NCBI GenBank assembly: GCA_964539045.1
Contig: CAZIHW010000107.1
Location: 1 to 34,682, forward strand
Origin: UBA1227 sp964539045
GTDB taxonomy: Bacteria; Bacillota; Clostridia; Oscillospirales; Acutalibacteraceae
Direction of reading: 5' to 3'
Length of the DNA stretch: 34,682 nt
The notes under the pieces are model-generated. The model did not search any database. It saw only the letters and a list, made by a program, of their open reading frames with translations, and was not told the origin of the DNA. Each line of letters starts with the position of its first letter. Position 1 is the stretch's first letter. Made by a program: the position numbers and the translations under genes. Shown here piece after piece: positions 16,180-24,029 of this stretch.

Positions 16180-17022
16180 TCAAGTCCTCTTATCAGCTCT
16201 AATAATTGATATCACGGCACACAAAACACCCAAAACCGATAGAACTGCGCAAAAGAAGAAAAATGTGTTTTGTATATTTATCAGGAAGTTTGATAATACA
16301 TTCTTTAGATATATAGGATTCAAATTGATTTTTTCATAGAATCCCGTTACAGCGGAATATGTGGGGTAAATAGCCGTAAGTAGAGCCGCTGCCAAAAAAG
16401 AATACGACAAACTGTCAAAAAAGCTGCCCTTCGGATAATAAGATTTGATTAACAGCAGAACTATAATAGCAGAAACCACTAAAGCAATTCCCATGGCCAT
16501 AATTATTACCGGCCCGAACTTGTCACATATCTTCGTATAATATCTCAGATAGTCAAGTCCTACATATTTTTTATATGTCTTGATTGACAAATCGCAAAAT
16601 TCTTTTATATTCAGTTTTACTGCGTCTGTCATTTCTGTTCCGTTGGAAATTCCGTAATTTATAAGGTTTGATTCAAGCTTATCCCGAACCTCTGCAACAT
16701 CATCATCTAAATCATAGACCGAACCCGTGTTAAGGGTGGTCTCAAAATAGGCAACTGAGTCCGATTTAAACTTTTCTTTTGTAAATACATCCTCATAGCA
16801 ACTTTTTTCTATATAAGACGGAGTCGCCAACGCTTCCATTCTGAACATAAAATCTTCATATGACTCACTTAAGTAGTCAGAGGAAACAAATTCGCCGAGC
16901 AATTTATCTCTGTCAAAAGCCGATAAGTAAATCGATAAACACGCTGATAACAGAAATATGGTTATGGACAACAAAAATGCCAGAAGAGTGTTTATTATTT
17001 TGAATTTTACATTGTTACGCAT
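16180..17022 (-). CDS. Uncharacterised four-helix membrane protein between two sortases
   Basis: I do not recognise a family. The 280-residue product has an N-terminal helix (about 9-34), an extracellular loop of roughly 135 residues rich in acidic and aromatic residues, and three further helices in the second half (IIMAMGIALVVSAIIVLLLI; the SFLAAALLTAIY region; FFFFCAVLSVLGVLCAVISII), ending in a positive tail. ATG 17022 follows AGAGGT. It lies 3 bp after one sortase and 4 bp before the other, so co-expression is near certain. Two-sortase loci often carry a membrane partner of the enzyme, so a scaffold or substrate-handling role is a reasonable inference. Confidence 0.75.
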   Translation of the reverse strand: MRNNVKFKIINTLLAFLLSITIFLLSACLSIYLSAFDRDKLLGEFVSSDYLSESYEDFMFRMEALATPSYIEKSCYEDVFTKEKFKSDSVAYFETTLNTGSVYDLDDDVAEVRDKLESNLINYGISNGTEMTDAVKLNIKEFCDLSIKTYKKYVGLDYLRYYTKICDKFGPVIIMAMGIALVVSAIIVLLLIKSYYPKGSFFDSLSYSFLAAALLTAIYPTYSAVTGFYEKINLNPIYLKNVLSNFLINIQNTFFFFCAVLSVLGVLCAVISIIRADKRT

Positions 17023-17025
17023 GCT

Positions 17026-17724
17026 TTATACCTCTGCATCATACACTCTCGGACCCGAAATAAGATCACATGTAACAAATAACCTGCTATCCCCTACACC
17101 TCCAACAAATGAGAACGGATAGCATGTATATAATATGAGCTTATCACCTGATTTATCTTTAAGCACGGATTCATCAAAATCATTTTCACTCATAATCTCT
17201 ATGTTTTTGACCTCGTATTCAAACTGTCCGTAATTTGTTGCAAACGTAAAGATATCACCTGTTTGGACATTTTCAAGTGGTGCAAAAAATGTGGAATTAT
17301 GACCCGAGACTATCACAGACTTTGAAAATCCCGGTATAGTTCCGTAAGCAGGTATACCTACACCGAAATGAAGACACATATCATTGTCGCCGTGGTACAC
17401 CGGAGCCTTCAGGGACAACCTGTCACAAGAGAGCTCCGCAAACTTGGAATTATATTTTGGGTAACCGATATCCTTCACGGAGACGTCTCCGCCGGAAACA
17501 GTACTGCCCACAAATTCATCGCTCAACTCATCCACAAAAGAGGAGGCGCTGTCTGACGTTATCAGTGCCAATATGCTACTTGCATTTTTAATGATCGGAG
17601 ATAATGATATATACAAAATCAGTACCCCTAAACATGCAAAAATTATCGGCATATAGATATACGCCGATAATTTTTTTACCATTAATAAAGTGTTTTTAGT
17701 CTTTTTTTCGGTCTGAGCCTTCAT
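17026..17724 (-). CDS. Sortase (first sortase of the island)
   Basis: Membrane-anchored transpeptidase, 232 residues: N-terminal membrane helix (about 17-40), short stalk, catalytic domain. The triad is His142 (VSGHNSTFF), Cys201 (YTCYPF) and Arg214 (SRLFVTC). It shares the GDNDMCLHFGVG motif with the sortase at 15363 but lacks the long stalk. A short tail past the last strand (ISGPRVYDAEV) is extra. Its ATG overlaps the stop codon of the surface-protein gene at 17724 by one base, so enzyme and probable substrate are translated in coupled fashion. Confidence 0.88.
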   Translation of the reverse strand: MKAQTEKKTKNTLLMVKKLSAYIYMPIIFACLGVLILYISLSPIIKNASSILALITSDSASSFVDELSDEFVGSTVSGGDVSVKDIGYPKYNSKFAELSCDRLSLKAPVYHGDNDMCLHFGVGIPAYGTIPGFSKSVIVSGHNSTFFAPLENVQTGDIFTFATNYGQFEYEVKNIEIMSENDFDESVLKDKSGDKLILYTCYPFSFVGGVGDSRLFVTCDLISGPRVYDAEV

Positions 17725-18311
17725 CAGTTAGCTGCCCTCTTAGGCTTCTTAACAATAACAACAGCAGCGGCAACTAAAACTACAACAACCGAAGCAGCCA
17801 CGATAATCGGAGCTACCATACTCTCAGAACCTGTCTGCTTTATAAGGTCTTCTGAAGTAAGCTTGCCGTCGTCCCAGGAAAGGCTGAGGATATCTGTTTT
17901 CGGATTGTAAGAAACAGAAATATCATATGCTTTAGCTATCGGCTCAATTACCTTGAGCGCAGCGCCTCTTATTTCCTCACCGGTTGCTGTTACATTTGTC
18001 AAATCGAAATGCTCTCCGTCAGCCTCAACACCTACGTTGTATGATTCGAGAGCGCTTACAAGATCAGTCTTAGCTTTGAGTATGGCATCAACTTTTTCCT
18101 GAGAATCGAGCTTATCATTTGATACAAAATAATTGTATGCCTGGTTATAATACCTTGATATATCAAGAGTACCAGCGCCGATTTTTACTCCGGAATTGAT
18201 GGCATCAAGAACCTGCTTCTCATATTCGTTTACGTTGGTTGCAGCGAATGCAGGTATAGCGGAAATTGCCAAAATCACCAAAGCAGTTACTACAGCTAAA
18301 AATTTCTTCAT
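17724..18311 (-). CDS. Secreted membrane-anchored surface protein, probable sortase substrate
   Basis: 195 residues from ATG 18311, with GGAGG upstream inside the end of the previous gene. An N-terminal signal peptide (MKKFLAVVTALVILAISAIPAFA) precedes a soluble region of about 140 residues, predicted mainly helical at the start with a beta-rich second half. The C-terminus has a sorting-signal shape: LIKQTGSES, a hydrophobic stretch of about 20 residues, then KKPKRAAN. LIKQTG resembles a pentapeptide sorting motif with Lys in place of Pro. The position directly before a sortase supports a substrate role. No known domain recognised in the middle. Confidence 0.8.
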   Translation of the reverse strand: MKKFLAVVTALVILAISAIPAFAATNVNEYEKQVLDAINSGVKIGAGTLDISRYYNQAYNYFVSNDKLDSQEKVDAILKAKTDLVSALESYNVGVEADGEHFDLTNVTATGEEIRGAALKVIEPIAKAYDISVSYNPKTDILSLSWDDGKLTSEDLIKQTGSESMVAPIIVAASVVVVLVAAAVVIVKKPKRAAN

Positions 18312-18313
18312 AA

Positions 18314-18877
18314 TTATTTCCTCCGTCTCAGTAATATATAAACTACATAAATTAGGATCACAACGCTCAGTGCAATGCACACCAAGCCAACAATTTTAAA
18401 CATTGATGTATCAATAGTATTATCCTCATTAAGCTTACCGTCGGGCTCCTCGGATAAATCCCCTGTGCTTTGCGTGGTCAATGATCCGTCCTCTGTCGTG
18501 TCTGTCCCGGATGAAGTTTCCTCCGAAACACTCGTGACAGGCTGATCCTCGGCTAAATAAATCTTTGCGCTCTCCACAACTTGTCCCTCAAACATGAGAA
18601 AAACATAAAATCCTGTTTCCAGTTTTTCGCTGTCCGAAGCAAGAGTCTTCCCATCCGCCTTGTACACGAGTATATTGGTATCTTCTATTAAGGACTTAAA
18701 CTCGGAAACCGTAATCCCGCGCGTAACATTGACCAAACAAGGTCCGTCTCTTCTTTCTATCCCACTGGAAGCTTTAGGAGTTACTTCCGCATCAAAAGTG
18801 TCTTTTCCTGCGAATACCGTAAAGCTGCAAGTAAGGATTATTACAGTGGAAAGGAGCAACGCAATAAATTTACTCAA
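18314..18877 (-). CDS. Secreted surface protein with C-terminal anchor, probable sortase-island substrate
   Basis: 187 residues, start TTG 18877 with GGTGGT eight bases upstream. A signal peptide (to about residue 23) is followed by a small domain (about 45-110) with TRGITVSEFKSLI, VYKADGKTL and ETGFYVFLMFEGQVV. This resembles the short beta domain that often precedes dockerin modules in clostridial secreted proteins. A Ser/Thr/Asp/Glu-rich linker follows, then the tail NTIDTSMF, a hydrophobic helix and RRRK. TIDTS is a possible degenerate sorting motif. First gene of the island; its stop is 2 bp from the next start. Confidence 0.75.
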   Translation of the reverse strand: MSKFIALLLSTVIILTCSFTVFAGKDTFDAEVTPKASSGIERRDGPCLVNVTRGITVSEFKSLIEDTNILVYKADGKTLASDSEKLETGFYVFLMFEGQVVESAKIYLAEDQPVTSVSEETSSGTDTTEDGSLTTQSTGDLSEEPDGKLNEDNTIDTSMFKIVGLVCIALSVVILIYVVYILLRRRK

Positions 18878-19037
18878 AACACAATACCACCAATTTAAAA
18901 TTGTAACGATACACTCATGAATATATCACAACAAATTTAAAAAAGCAACTTTTTTTGACCATTTTTGCTTTTTTATGCTTGTCACAATTATAACAATGAT
19001 TTTTTCCGTTTTTCATGGCATAATTTTCAAATTACTG

Positions 19038-19067
19038 TTGACTTTTATATCACAACCACGGTAAAAT
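19038..19067 (+). promoter_or_regulatory. Promoter of the CWB2 protein at 19126
   Basis: TTGACT (19038-19043) and TAAAAT (19062-19067) separated by 18 bp, in the A/T-rich divergent gap before the CWB2 gene. Confidence 0.65.
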
Positions 19068-19125
19068 TACGGTGTGTATTTTTGATAAAGTTTGTCAAAA
19101 AAGTATAAAGTGAGGTATGTTAGAT

Positions 19126-20523
19126 ATGAAACTATCAAGAAAAGTCATCTCAGTATTGATGGCAATGGTTATCCTATTGTCGGTATTTTCCATATCTGCC
19201 TTTGCAGACGGAGATTCCACTATGGAGATAACAACAGTTGAGGAACTCGACGCTATTTTGAGTAACCCGGAAGACTATCAAGGCAAAAGCATTGCTATTA
19301 TGAACGACCTGGACATGAGTGAGTACGGTTTCTATCCCGTAGACTTGGATCTCGGAAGCTGCACGCTCTACAGTCATAACTATGCAATGGTAACCGGTCT
19401 TGATTACTTAGAGGTATTCAAGATTTATGCAGTTAAAGTCGGAGACAAATATCTCCCTTATCAGTGCAATGGTGAAGTAAAATACTCAGGTTGCGCATTC
19501 TGCAAGGACGACAGTAAGTGGTGCCACTTCGAAGGCGGCGTATTCCAGGAATACTGCAACCACGATGTGGAAATGAACAGACTTGAAGGCCGTAACCGTT
19601 ATTTCACTTCAACAGCTGTTGCTGATGAACTTAAAAAAGTTTTTGGTCTTGACAAATTCCAGACAATAATTGTTGCTACCGGAACAGACTTTGCAGATGC
19701 TTTGTCAGGCTCTTACCTGGCTATAATGTGCGGCGCTCCTATTTTGCTCGTAAACGAAAAGTCACCTGCAGCTGTTGACAATGTGGTATCTTACATTAAA
19801 GATAATCTTGATGACACCGGTTATGGTAAGGTTTATATCCTCGGCGGTGAGGGTGTTATCTCAAACAACCTAGTTCAAGAGTTTAAGGCTGTAGCACCAA
19901 CCGCTAAGTTCGAAAGACTTGCCGGCAGCAACCGTTACAGAACAAACATCGCTATCCTTAACGAAATAGGAGTAGGCGGTGACGATATTGTTGTTGTAGA
20001 CGGCAGCAATTTTGCCGATGCTCTTTCAGTATCTGCAACAGGAAAGGCAATTTTCCTTGCTAACACAGCCGCAGATAAACTTTTAGATTATCAAAAGGAA
20101 TTCCTTGATGGTGAAGTAGGTCCTAAGGGTTCTGACATCGATGTTATTGGCGGAACAGGCGCTGTTTCCGATAAGATTGCAAATGAAATGGTTCCATATG
20201 ACATTGACGCAAAAACAGAAAGAATAGCCGGAGCAAACAGATATCGCACATCTACCGAGATTGCAAGTGCTTACTTTGATAACACTATTAATACTATAGT
20301 TCTCGCAACAGGATCTGATTATGCTGACGGACTCTGTGCAGGACCTCTTGCATATTATTTTGGCGCACCTTTAATTCTCTCCACAAGTAAGACAGCACAG
20401 GTAAGCGTAGCAAATGAATACATGCAGGACAAGAACATAGCCAATGTAACTATCATAGGCGGCGACGGAAGCGATAATCTTATAAAAGATCAGGCAGCTA
20501 AAGATATCATTGCTAAAAAGTAA
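19126..20523 (+). CDS. Secreted cell-wall protein with three CWB2 repeats and a Cys/His-rich segment
   Basis: 465 residues. I choose ATG 19126 because GTGAGGT lies nine bases upstream; the ATG at 19117 directly abuts that site. A signal peptide covers about the first 27 residues. An N-terminal module (about 30-150) contains a dense Cys/His cluster: Cys114, Cys123, Cys126, Cys133, His134, Cys144, His146. Three cell-wall-binding type 2 repeats follow, each opening with an R-L/I-x-G-x-N-R-Y motif (near 155, 265 and 365) and containing TDFADALSGSYLA-like segments. CWB2 repeats attach proteins non-covalently to secondary wall polymers in clostridia, possibly including the polymer made by the tar-type operon nearby. 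Confidence 0.9.
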   Translation: MKLSRKVISVLMAMVILLSVFSISAFADGDSTMEITTVEELDAILSNPEDYQGKSIAIMNDLDMSEYGFYPVDLDLGSCTLYSHNYAMVTGLDYLEVFKIYAVKVGDKYLPYQCNGEVKYSGCAFCKDDSKWCHFEGGVFQEYCNHDVEMNRLEGRNRYFTSTAVADELKKVFGLDKFQTIIVATGTDFADALSGSYLAIMCGAPILLVNEKSPAAVDNVVSYIKDNLDDTGYGKVYILGGEGVISNNLVQEFKAVAPTAKFERLAGSNRYRTNIAILNEIGVGGDDIVVVDGSNFADALSVSATGKAIFLANTAADKLLDYQKEFLDGEVGPKGSDIDVIGGTGAVSDKIANEMVPYDIDAKTERIAGANRYRTSTEIASAYFDNTINTIVLATGSDYADGLCAGPLAYYFGAPLILSTSKTAQVSVANEYMQDKNIANVTIIGGDGSDNLIKDQAAKDIIAKK

Positions 20524-20554
20524 TCTAAGCTATAAAGTGATCTAACTAAAGTTG

Positions 20555-20587
20555 AAAGCAGAGTGCTGCATGCACTCTGCTTTTTTT
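20555..20587 (+). terminator. Terminator of the CWB2 gene at 19126
   Basis: AAAGCAGAGTGC and GCACTCTGCTTT arms around a short loop, followed by a T run, 32 bp after the stop codon. Confidence 0.92.
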
Positions 20588-20610
20588 AGTCTATCGGATT
20601 TTCTCCCTGA

Positions 20611-20689
20611 TCTGTCGGCGCGAATTCGAGCTCGGTTTTGCAAGGAGGATTTTCCCTGCTCGGTGTCAAAAATGCGCGCCGTCAGGCTA
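20611..20689. repeat. Short (about 80 bp) copy of the TAGCCTGACGGCGC repeat element
   Basis: The left end CTGTCGGCGCG and right end CGCGCCGTCAG pair at 10 of 11 positions; the right end finishes GGCTA like the other copies. The body (CTCGGTTTTGCAAGGAGGAT...) matches the left 70 bp of the 274-bp element at 9968. It lies between the terminators of two convergent genes. Confidence 0.75.
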
Positions 20690-20715
20690 TTCTAAATTCA
20701 CAATAGAGAGCACAA

Positions 20716-20745
20716 AAAAGAGGCAGTGAAGTCACTGCCTCTTTT
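20716..20745 (-). terminator. Terminator of the 760-residue CWB2 protein gene
   Basis: Perfect 14-bp stem AAAAGAGGCAGTGA / TCACTGCCTCTTTT with a 2-nt loop, 14 bp beyond the stop codon of the minus-strand gene. It also has T runs on both strands. Confidence 0.9.
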
Positions 20746-20758
20746 CCATTTAGAATAC

Positions 20759-23041
20759 TTAACTCAGTGCCATAAGTTCAAATACTTGCTGTTCTGATAT
20801 AAGTGTCTCTCCGCCGAAAACATATCCATCGGTCGGACCGCCGAGTGCTTTAAAATAATCACTTGCAACGGCTTTATTCTGCTGTCTTGTAAGGATCAAA
20901 GGTGCTCCTAATTTGTTTGCCAGAACACCGCCGCACAATCCGTCAGGGAAGCTATTACCATAAGCTAAAACTGCAGTTCCCGGGTTGGCAAAATTAAAGT
21001 TTTCTGCTACAGCTACGGAAGTAACATATCTGTTTCTACCGCTTATTCTCTCTATAGTCGCGTCTGCATCAAATTCCATAAGCGAATCCACTATAGATTT
21101 TGCAACAGCGGAATCTCCGCCTATTGCTTTAAAGTTAACCTTAGCGCCCAGACTATTCAGATACTCCCGCTGCTCGGCCGTTATTTTATTCTTGTTTACT
21201 AAAAGGATAGGTAAGCCTGTGGCAGAAGCAGAAAGCGCATCTGCAAAATCAGAACCCGAGGCAACCAATATTTCCTGTGGTACCTCATTTACTTCCTTCA
21301 GTATTTCTAAGTTCGTGATATATCTGTTTCGTCCCGCCAGTCTTTCAACAACATAGCCATTCGATTTGGCCAAATCCTTAAGTCTGTCTTCAAATGAGTT
21401 CGGAACGGCACCGTCCCCACCTAAAATATAAATAGTTCCGTCTTGTGCCAGATTTGAAGAGATAAAATCAATCAGATTATCTTGTACTCTTGTCGATTTC
21501 GGATTAACCAGTAAAATCGGGGCATCCTTTTTCGATGCCAGATAAGAACCTGCCAATGCGTCGGCAAAATCAGTTCCGCTGGCGACAATTACATTGCTGA
21601 ACTTCGATACCTGCAGGACATCTTTCAACGCTTCCGCTACGGATAATGAAGTAGCATATCGATCTTTACCGTATAAGCGTAAATATGAATCTCCAACGCT
21701 TAATGCATTAAACAGGTCACTCAACTCTACAACATAATAGTTCTGAGCAGCCAAAAAGACGATTCTGTCTGATCCTACAACCATCTGATTTATTTGATCA
21801 AAATAAGTTTCTCCGCCGTCCTGATATGTTCCGATTACATCGCCTATGTTAAACTCTGTTACTTCCTTAAAGTCAGGTGTGGCAACATCCAGAGAAATAG
21901 CATAATCAGTTGTATTTCCTTCATCATCAAACGTGGTTTCCGGATGACATCCGATCAATAGTTTTTCTGAATTGTACGGAACCTCATACACAGGGCTGTC
22001 AAATACAATATTCTTAACATATCCTATCGAAGATACATTACCCGCATCATCCATTTTATCTATGAGGTAATTACCCGTATCATAGTCATACTTAAACAAA
22101 ATGTTACTGTCCAGGCAAGTATTGATATCCTTCGACAACAACGCATTTGCAGTTGCATTTACATCCGAATAGGACAGACTCTTGTCCGCGCCGACAGTTA
22201 CTATATATGACTTCGTGTCGCCGCTGCAGAAGTATTTGTTCTCTCCGATTTTCCAGAATCCGTTAGGCTCATTCTGAGGCAATTTTTTAAAATTGGCAGG
22301 AACAACGTCTTTTCCGGATACTTTTGAAGAAAGATCAGATGAATAACACATGGTTATATTGTAATCTTTGTCGTACTCATAATAGAACAAACCATTTTTA
22401 TCGGCACCAACAAAGTATATTGGATCTTCTTTGGAATAGAATAGTGAACCGGTCAAAGAAGAGGATCCGAAGCCGGAATATATATATACATTTTCCTTCG
22501 TGAATTCAGCAGCGGGATCATAAAACAAGCCGTCAAATACATACTTATCGTCGCCGACAGGCTGAATATCATAGACATAGTATGACGGGATAAATTCATA
22601 GACATAGAGTTCTCCGCCATCGCTTGTAGCTATAACATAGGCCACGGAATCTCCCGCAGCATTTAATCCCTCAATGAATATAAAGTAATAATCTCTTGCC
22701 TGAAGTATACTCGTTATGCTGAATTGTTCTTCATCCGCAGGGATAAATGTAAATTTCCCGATTAAATCTTCAAGTGCATACTCTTTCCATGTTTTTCCTA
22801 AATCAACTGAGTATACAAAGTATTCTTTATCACTAATAATGGAGTTGTAGATGAGAACTTTATCGTTACAAAACGTGACATTTTCCACCGGGTGCGGGAA
22901 ACTGTTTCTGGTAACGTTCAGCACATCCGTATAAACTTTCTCCTTTATGGGTTCCAATGCGCCTGCTGTTGTGCCTGGTATCAAAGCAAACAAAAAGCAC
23001 AACACCAGCAAAACTGAAACCAATTTGCAGTATTTTTTCAT
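20759..23041 (-). CDS. Large secreted protein with unknown N-terminal module and three CWB2 repeats
   Basis: 760 residues, ATG 23041 behind GGAGGAATTCT. The signal peptide is about residues 1-27. Residues 30-450 form a long beta-rich region of repeating short strands and aromatic/Asp-rich turns (YFVYSVDLGKTWKEY is like a beta-propeller or BNR-type blade), but I do not recognise a specific family. The C-terminal 310 residues hold three CWB2 repeats (GKDRYATS, GRNRYITN, GRNRYVTS openings, each with an ADALAGSYLA-like core). The protein is exported and held at the wall by CWB2, with a sensor or adhesin-like module outward. It is convergent with the smaller CWB2 gene. Confidence 0.87.
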   Translation of the reverse strand: MKKYCKLVSVLLVLCFLFALIPGTTAGALEPIKEKVYTDVLNVTRNSFPHPVENVTFCNDKVLIYNSIISDKEYFVYSVDLGKTWKEYALEDLIGKFTFIPADEEQFSITSILQARDYYFIFIEGLNAAGDSVAYVIATSDGGELYVYEFIPSYYVYDIQPVGDDKYVFDGLFYDPAAEFTKENVYIYSGFGSSSLTGSLFYSKEDPIYFVGADKNGLFYYEYDKDYNITMCYSSDLSSKVSGKDVVPANFKKLPQNEPNGFWKIGENKYFCSGDTKSYIVTVGADKSLSYSDVNATANALLSKDINTCLDSNILFKYDYDTGNYLIDKMDDAGNVSSIGYVKNIVFDSPVYEVPYNSEKLLIGCHPETTFDDEGNTTDYAISLDVATPDFKEVTEFNIGDVIGTYQDGGETYFDQINQMVVGSDRIVFLAAQNYYVVELSDLFNALSVGDSYLRLYGKDRYATSLSVAEALKDVLQVSKFSNVIVASGTDFADALAGSYLASKKDAPILLVNPKSTRVQDNLIDFISSNLAQDGTIYILGGDGAVPNSFEDRLKDLAKSNGYVVERLAGRNRYITNLEILKEVNEVPQEILVASGSDFADALSASATGLPILLVNKNKITAEQREYLNSLGAKVNFKAIGGDSAVAKSIVDSLMEFDADATIERISGRNRYVTSVAVAENFNFANPGTAVLAYGNSFPDGLCGGVLANKLGAPLILTRQQNKAVASDYFKALGGPTDGYVFGGETLISEQQVFELMALS

Positions 23042-23080
23042 AGAATTCCTCCTTGTTTCACCAAAAAATTTGATAAAACA

Positions 23081-23109
23081 ATTATACAGTATTTTTGCTT
23101 ATCTTTAAA
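23081..23109 (-). promoter_or_regulatory. Probable promoter of the 760-residue CWB2 gene
   Basis: Reading leftwards, TTTAAA (23109-23104), 17 bp, TATAAT (23086-23081), 40 bp before the start codon. The -10 is perfect and the -35 is weak. Confidence 0.55.
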
Positions 23110-23166
23110 TTTACATATCGACAAAAAACACGATGTATAGTTGTGCACCCTGACAAAGCCTTTGGC

Positions 23167-23205
23167 TAGCCTGACGGTCGGCTACAAATTCACGCCGTAA
23201 GGCTA
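23167..23205. repeat. 39-bp mini-palindrome of the TAGCCTGACGG repeat family
   Basis: TAGCCTGACGG at the left faces CCGTAAGGCTA at the right across a 17-bp centre containing ACAAATTCACG. It appears to be a minimal element made of little more than two ends, located downstream of nrdG and upstream of the CWB2 gene. Confidence 0.65.
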
Positions 23206-23213
23206 AAAAGCAG

Positions 23214-23244
23214 AAAAGGGAATGCAAATAATGCATTCCCCTTT
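23214..23244 (-). terminator. Terminator of the nrdD-nrdG operon
   Basis: AAAAGGGAATGCA and TGCATTCCCCTTT (one bulged C) around a short A/T loop, 23 bp after the nrdG stop codon. Confidence 0.88.
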
Positions 23245-23266
23245 CCATTTGTAAGCTTTGAGAACA

Positions 23267-23797
23267 TTATTGATCATTAAGCGGACTTAATACAGTTTTA
23301 CCCTGTTCAAGAGACCGCCTTACATCAACAATTCGCTGGTTACGTGAGCCTCTGAATTTCAGTTCAAGAGACTTGAGTTCTTCAACAAATCTTCCGTCCA
23401 CGAGCAGAGACAATTCTTTTAAAAGATACAGCCACCCGTTTTCTTCATTGGCCCCGTTTAGCAGTTCTTCATATGTCCAACCTGAAAAAGACATTACGTC
23501 AAGACCCAAGGAATTAAGCTCATGAGCCAGTATCGTAAGTGCCCTTGCTTGAGTGAAGGGTTCACCTCCGGAAAAAGTCACGCCGGTCAACAGCTTGTCC
23601 TGTTTTACAGCATCCAATATATTTCCTACGGTGGTTTCATATCCTCCGTCAAAAGACCATGTGCCGGGATTTTGGCAGTTCCTGCAGTGATGAGGACAGC
23701 CTTGAACAAATACGACAAATCTCCATCCCGGACCGTCCACAATGCTTTCTCTTATTACGCCCGCAAGGCGCAATTTCACATCACGCGGATTATCCAT
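23267..23797 (-). CDS. nrdG: Anaerobic ribonucleotide reductase activating protein (radical SAM)
   Basis: Iron-sulfur radical-SAM activase that installs the glycyl radical in NrdD. 176 residues from ATG 23797. The radical-SAM cluster motif is Cys34-x3-Cys38-x2-Cys41 (QGCPHHCRNC), followed by NPGTWSF and FSGGEPF, both typical of NrdG. The start codon shares one base with the stop codon of the 55-residue ORF upstream (TGATG), so it is translationally coupled. Confidence 0.95.
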   Translation of the reverse strand: MDNPRDVKLRLAGVIRESIVDGPGWRFVVFVQGCPHHCRNCQNPGTWSFDGGYETTVGNILDAVKQDKLLTGVTFSGGEPFTQARALTILAHELNSLGLDVMSFSGWTYEELLNGANEENGWLYLLKELSLLVDGRFVEELKSLELKFRGSRNQRIVDVRRSLEQGKTVLSPLNDQ

Positions 23798-23964
23798 CAA
23801 ATCTGTTCAAACTCTCCGGCGCCTGTGCCTATTGAATGTTTTACCCTGTCGTTAACCTCTGCATATTTGGCATCATTGAAACGATCGAGAGTACCTACAA
23901 GATAACCTGTAATTCTCCTGATTCTTTCGAATTTTACGCCCTCGCCTATCATTTTGTTTTCCAT
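23797..23964 (-). CDS. 55-residue protein between nrdD and nrdG, resembling the NrdD C-terminal tail
   Basis: Starts at ATG 23964 behind AAGGAGGAAAATAACT and ends one base into the nrdG start. The segment ERIRRITGYLVGTLDRFNDA, followed by AEVNDRVKH, resembles the tail of class III reductases (RVTGYxxxxxxWNxGKxxELxDR), although NrdD here has its own complete glycyl-radical C-terminus. Strong spacing, a good ribosome-binding site and the operon position argue that it is real. Such short ORFs occur next to nrdD in other Clostridia. No Cys is present, so it cannot carry a zinc or iron-sulfur site; an accessory or assembly role is a guess. Confidence 0.85.
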   Translation of the reverse strand: MENKMIGEGVKFERIRRITGYLVGTLDRFNDAKYAEVNDRVKHSIGTGAGEFEQI

Positions 23965-24029
23965 AGTTATTTTCCTCCTTCTTTTCCTTCTTCATTGCTT
24001 TTGCTTCTACTTTTGTTTCTATGTTCTTT

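Noticed and set aside
20622..20636. GAATTCGAGCTCGG matches a common cloning-vector polylinker
   Set aside because: The match stops after 14 bp, the surrounding bases belong to the native repeat element, and the homologous copy at 9981 reads GAATTTAAACTCGG, so this is chance rather than vector contamination.
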